From Lobosporangium transversale (Eukaryota > Mortierellomycota > Mortierellomycetes > Mortierellales > Mortierellaceae), in NCBI RefSeq assembly GCF_002105155.1, contig NW_019029010.1, positions 425,896 to 489,895 on the forward strand: DNA of 64,000 nt, given 5' to 3'. The notes under the pieces were generated by a model. That model searched no databases and was not told the origin of the DNA. It was given only the letters and a program-made list of their open reading frames with translations. Position 1 is the first letter of the stretch; every line of letters begins with the position of its first letter. Of this stretch, positions 61,046 to 64,000 are shown piece by piece. Made by a program: the position numbers and the translations under genes.

Positions 61046-62043
61046 CCATGCTTTGAAATGAGACATCAGACCAACATTACACAAAAACTTGAGTAACCTA
61101 CAATACTGGCATTCTAGCATTCGACACAAGAGGAGAAGAGGAGAGAAGGAGCCAATATCGAAGAGTTAAAAAGCAGCATGATAGCTATGCCTAATCTGAC
61201 TCTGCCTTGAATACATTGACCGGTTCCTCTGATTAGGACACAATCCCTTTGTTGTATATATGTATTTTGGAATGATCGATAGAGTCATTATTATTGTTAA
61301 TTGGAGCAAGCCATATGTTCATTACTCGCACCAGTAACCCTATCTTAGGTGCCCGTTTTCATTAATAAGCTCGAGCCACAGAACTAACCCTCATTCTTTT
61401 TTTCTTTTTTTTTTTTCTACCTCAGCGACTGGCTGCTCATCTTTCGTTTTAGGGAGCAAAAAAAAGAAAAAAAAAAAAAAAAAAAAGATCATGGGCAACC
61501 GTGGGTTGAATAGGGAAGAGTCGTTAGTATACGTAATGAACGTATGGCTTGCTCCAATTAATAATAATAACGACTATAGACTATCGATCATCTCTTTAAT
61601 GTTAATAGCTTGTTTTCATGCGATCCGACACTATTAAGGTTTGTTTCGTGGCGGTGAACCCACTCATATTGCAACCAGTGAAGTGAGAGGTCCATAATTG
61701 GGTTTCCTCAGTAATTAGGGTAACGTTGCTGTTACATTGGCGTAACCTTAATAACCTTGGATGTGCCAAGCCATTATTCCAAAATACATATATATGGTAT
61801 GTATATATATAATACAAATATATAAATATCTTATAAACAAAGGGATTGTGTCCTAATCAGAGGAACCGGTCAATGTATTCAAGGCAGAGTCAGATTAGGC
61901 ATAGCTATCATGCTGCTTTTTAACTCTTCGATATTGGCTCCTTCTCTCCTCTTCTCCTCTTGTGTCGAATGCTAGAATGCCAGTATTGTAGGTTACTCAA
62001 ATTTTTGTGTAATGTTGGTCTGATGTCTCATTTTAGAGCATGG
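61046..62043. repeat. Large interrupted palindrome with 208-bp arms
   Basis: 61046-61253 and 61836-62043 are near-identical inverted arms (a few mismatches). Directly inside, 61254-61273 pairs with about 61777-61797, and 61274-61325 pairs with about 61534-61592 at lower identity. About 180 bp between 61593 and 61775 has no partner and itself contains inverted TTAAGGTT/AACCTTAA, suggesting a later insertion. No coding sequence is seen. This may be a large non-autonomous DNA element or a fold-back element. Confidence 0.8.
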
Positions 62044-62362
62044 GTGCCGTGTTTCATTTAAGGCGTAACTGCTGTGCTGGGTTCACATGCAAAAGAAATA
62101 AAGTCGGGCTCAAGAACTTCCAGTTAACATACACTGTAGCCAGACAATAAGATTTTATCAGAATCGTAATATGACTTAAACCTATGACTTTCATATAAAA
62201 AGGTCCTTCCATCTTTACACTTCCATGCTCCATCACACAATTACGCAGTTTAACCTTCAGGTAATGTACTCTATCTACCTGTAAAACTTCAGAGCCATAT
62301 GCCATTATACTAAATTAATATCTCCTTCTCATTTATGCTTTTATTCATTCACGCTGATAGAG

Positions 62363-62857
62363 ATGCCTTCATTTTATTATTTCTGGGTCCTTCTCGTTGC
62401 TCTGTCGCTGGTTGCCAGCACTATTGATGCTAGTTTTGCATATTGTGTTGCAATTAAAACTGCGTTTATGGATCCCAAAACTGTGGTTGGCTTCCAGCTA
62501 TTTAATGATCGAGGAGACACTGCAAAGCATTACAGGAGTGTTTATTATGCCCACAAGACAGAACTTGCGAACAATGGATGGAAAGTCAAGGTTGATTTAA
62601 GTTTCTATGAGAAAGCGGAGACTCCACACCTACCCGATGCTCTGATAGTCTCACATACCCATCATGGAGAGAATTTGGATTCTGTAATCTATCCACTTCC
62701 ATTGTGTCAAAAGTTTCGCAAGGGTGGCACTAGCTGGTCAATTGTCTACAGATGCATTGACAATATGGGCTCGGGATTTTGCAACGCTAATGAGTTCTGG
62801 CATCAGGATTACTGCAGGACCCATTTAGATATGGGTACTGATACCGTTACTTGTTAA
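62363..62857 (+). CDS. Small secreted cysteine-containing protein, unrecognised
   Basis: 164-aa single-exon protein. A clear signal peptide (residues 1-23; hydrophobic core FWVLLVALSLVA, cleavage after IDA) precedes a mature chain with six cysteines (first at residue 28, last at the C-terminus), enough for three disulfides, and no membrane segment. It contains aromatic and His-rich patches (SHTHHGEN, FWHQDYC). No named family is recognised. It is intact and sits between transposon-derived repeats, a common setting for fungal secreted proteins. Length, even cysteine count and signal peptide support a real gene; effector or antimicrobial roles are only guesses. Confidence 0.65.
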   Translation: MPSFYYFWVLLVALSLVASTIDASFAYCVAIKTAFMDPKTVVGFQLFNDRGDTAKHYRSVYYAHKTELANNGWKVKVDLSFYEKAETPHLPDALIVSHTHHGENLDSVIYPLPLCQKFRKGGTSWSIVYRCIDNMGSGFCNANEFWHQDYCRTHLDMGTDTVTC

Positions 62858-63154
62858 ATAAAGGGCCTTACAGGTACTGAGTGACTTTTTACTTCTTGAG
62901 TTGAATTTGCTTGTAGGGGAGAGTCCGCAGCGTCTTTTAGTTATTTACCTCTGTTCAGTGTGGTTAGTATAGGTGGTTATGTGCAATTAATTATGATAGT
63001 CAAGAGAGCTGGAACAAAGTGAAGTTCGTTTTTCAAGCTGAAAGGAGATTGTTTTGATTTCACGGGTTCATTTTCTCCACAGAAACAAATAAATGAAGTT
63101 GAAGTCCCGTAATATTTTATTTCATCTTGTAAACTATTTGAGCTTATTCATATT

Positions 63155-63440
63155 TTATATTTGTCTAGAAATTACTTCCTCGCCGTTGCCTCTGACGTTT
63201 ATTACAAAGGTTGAGTCCTGGTAGCACTTACTTTCTTTGTCTTCACTATCGCTAGCATCACTAAATCTGGCTCTGTCTAAATTATTATCAAGCTCAGCTA
63301 GATGACGCCGCTTGAGATAGTTCGTTAATCTGATACTAAGTACGCTATCCCTGCCACCAAAAACAATGAAAAAATTAAAATAAAAGCTCACCAGAATCTG
63401 TAATGCTGCAAACGTGTTATACAATACTGACTCAAACCTT
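63155..63440 (-). pseudogene. 3' end of a gene truncated next to an LTR retrotransposon
   Basis: Reading from the right, a frame runs through ALLKGLSQYCITRLQHYRFW, crosses a possible 41-nt intron (GTGAGC...GGCAG, about 63395-63355), and continues as DSVLSIRLTNYLKRRHLAEL to a stop at 63155. The second part has clean coding character and an acidic DASDSEDKE patch. The frame meets a stop almost exactly where the LTR begins (about 63441), so the upstream part of the gene appears cut off by the insertion. The protein family is not recognised, and the intron is shorter than others here. Confidence 0.35.
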
Positions 63441-63619
63441 TGAGGAGGGCTCAACTATCACGCGCACCCCAGGCGCCAAGACGCCAAGCCCAAGTGCCAA
63501 GACACCAAGCCCCAACCCTATCAATTATCAGTATAAATAGTCCACTACGTTATAGCCAAATAAAGCATCCTTTGACCTTCGATTCCACCTAAGATCACCT
63601 TTGATTGTTACTATTTACA
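63441..63619 (+). mobile_element. 5' LTR of a retrotransposon
   Basis: The segment ends in CA at 63619, directly before a primer-binding site, and can start with TG at 63441 (left border uncertain without the 3' LTR). It contains a TATA box (TATAAATA, 63532-63539), a polyadenylation-type AAATAAAG (63558-63565), and internal GCCAAG-type short repeats (63471-63515). Confidence 0.6.
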
Positions 63620-63634
63620 TGGTAGCAAAGGTTC
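63620..63634 (+). promoter_or_regulatory. tRNA primer-binding site (initiator Met-like)
   Basis: TGGTAGCAAAGG immediately follows the CA end of the LTR. The 3' end of eukaryotic initiator tRNA-Met is complementary to TGGTAGCAGAGG, so this fits a reverse-transcription primer site with one mismatch. Confidence 0.6.
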
Positions 63635-63774
63635 ATCGAACCACCGACCCCGCCAGAAACCGCTTATATTTCCCTCTGATATTTTTCCCTAGATCCCTCT
63701 GATATTTTCCTAGATAAAATTTAAAAATTTACCCCTGCATTTGATTTTTTTTTTTTTTTTTTTTTTTTTTTGCC

Positions 63775-64000
63775 ATGGACAACCTCACCACTTCCTTGAA
63801 AGCTCTTAACCTTGATGCCAGTACCAGCCTATCCGTGCAGAACGCTGTGCAAACCTTCCTCGAATCCCGACAGGATAGTGCTTCTAGCGCTGCCGCCTTT
63901 AATGACCATGTCCGCACGGTGGCTGCTGTGATAAAACCTACCAAACCAGAACCATACGAGGGAAATGTCGACGCTGTCGCGGTCCTCAACTTCTTGGAGA
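63775..64000 (+). CDS. Retrotransposon Gag polyprotein, N-terminal part (runs off the window)
   Basis: An ATG at 63775 opens a frame with no stop to the window edge (75 codons). The N-terminus is helical, and the stretch PTKPEPYEGNVDAVAVLNFLE matches the entry to the capsid domain of Ty3/Gypsy-type Gag (KPxxYxG...AVxxFL). Together with the LTR and primer site just upstream this is the start of an LTR element, probably Ty3/Gypsy. The region between primer site and ATG has a tandem TCCCTCTGATATTTT duplication (about 63669-63713) and a poly-T run (63746-63770). Whether the element is complete cannot be judged. Confidence 0.7.
   Translation, partial: MDNLTTSLKALNLDASTSLSVQNAVQTFLESRQDSASSAAAFNDHVRTVAAVIKPTKPEPYEGNVDAVAVLNFLE

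Overview
This is eukaryotic nuclear DNA from a filamentous, early-diverging fungus. Genes have several short GT-AG introns, promoters and introns are rich in poly-T and microsatellites, and proteins carry long Ser/Thr/Gln-rich tracts. The gene content is typically fungal (fungal-type SERCA, Yap/Pap1-like bZIP, fungal dual-specificity phosphatase, RIB1, TAL1). A decayed Crinkler-like gene and short secreted proteins point to Mortierellomycotina or a relative; that placement is inference from family content, not a computed result. I saw no tRNA, rRNA or CRISPR.

Layout. 0-19 kb is a dense housekeeping block: an ER-membrane J-domain protein (+), the spliceosomal DEAD-box helicase PRP28 (-), the pre-mRNA 3'-end endonuclease YSH1/CPSF73 (+), a coiled-coil protein (-), a SERCA-type Ca2+ pump (-) and an anillin/Bud4-like PH-domain protein (-). 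PRP28 and YSH1 are divergent across 445 bp, so a splicing factor and the cleavage endonuclease probably share a promoter. 19-23 kb has no convincing gene. 23-46 kb is sparse: five regulatory genes (an F-box/LRR-like protein, a dual-specificity phosphatase with a candidate MAPK docking motif, a bZIP factor, a second F-box/LRR protein) separated by kilobases of low-complexity DNA. 46-52 kb is a graveyard: two related miniature inverted-repeat elements, decayed ORFs and a broken Crinkler-like gene. 52-59 kb returns to metabolism: an aldo/keto reductase with an 18-nt microexon, GTP cyclohydrolase II (RIB1) and transaldolase (TAL1), the last two convergent. 59-64 kb is mobile-element territory: an internally deleted Tc1/mariner-like element with 113-bp terminal inverted repeats, a further MITE, a large interrupted palindrome with 208-bp arms, an intact secreted Cys-rich protein gene, and the 5' end of an LTR retrotransposon (LTR, primer-binding site, start of gag) running off the right edge.

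Exon coordinates below were worked out by hand from GT/AG sites, reading-frame continuity and family conservation. For PRP28, YSH1, SERCA, TAL1, RIB1, the aldo/keto reductase, the J-protein and the PH protein every junction keeps phase and the total length fits, so those models are strong. N-termini of the PH protein, the coiled-coil protein and the first F-box protein are less certain. I did not find a convincing new multi-gene system. The most unusual material is the repeat-rich right third, the sense-strand poly-T tracts in most introns, and a segment shared between the PRP28/YSH1 promoter and the decayed Crinkler locus.
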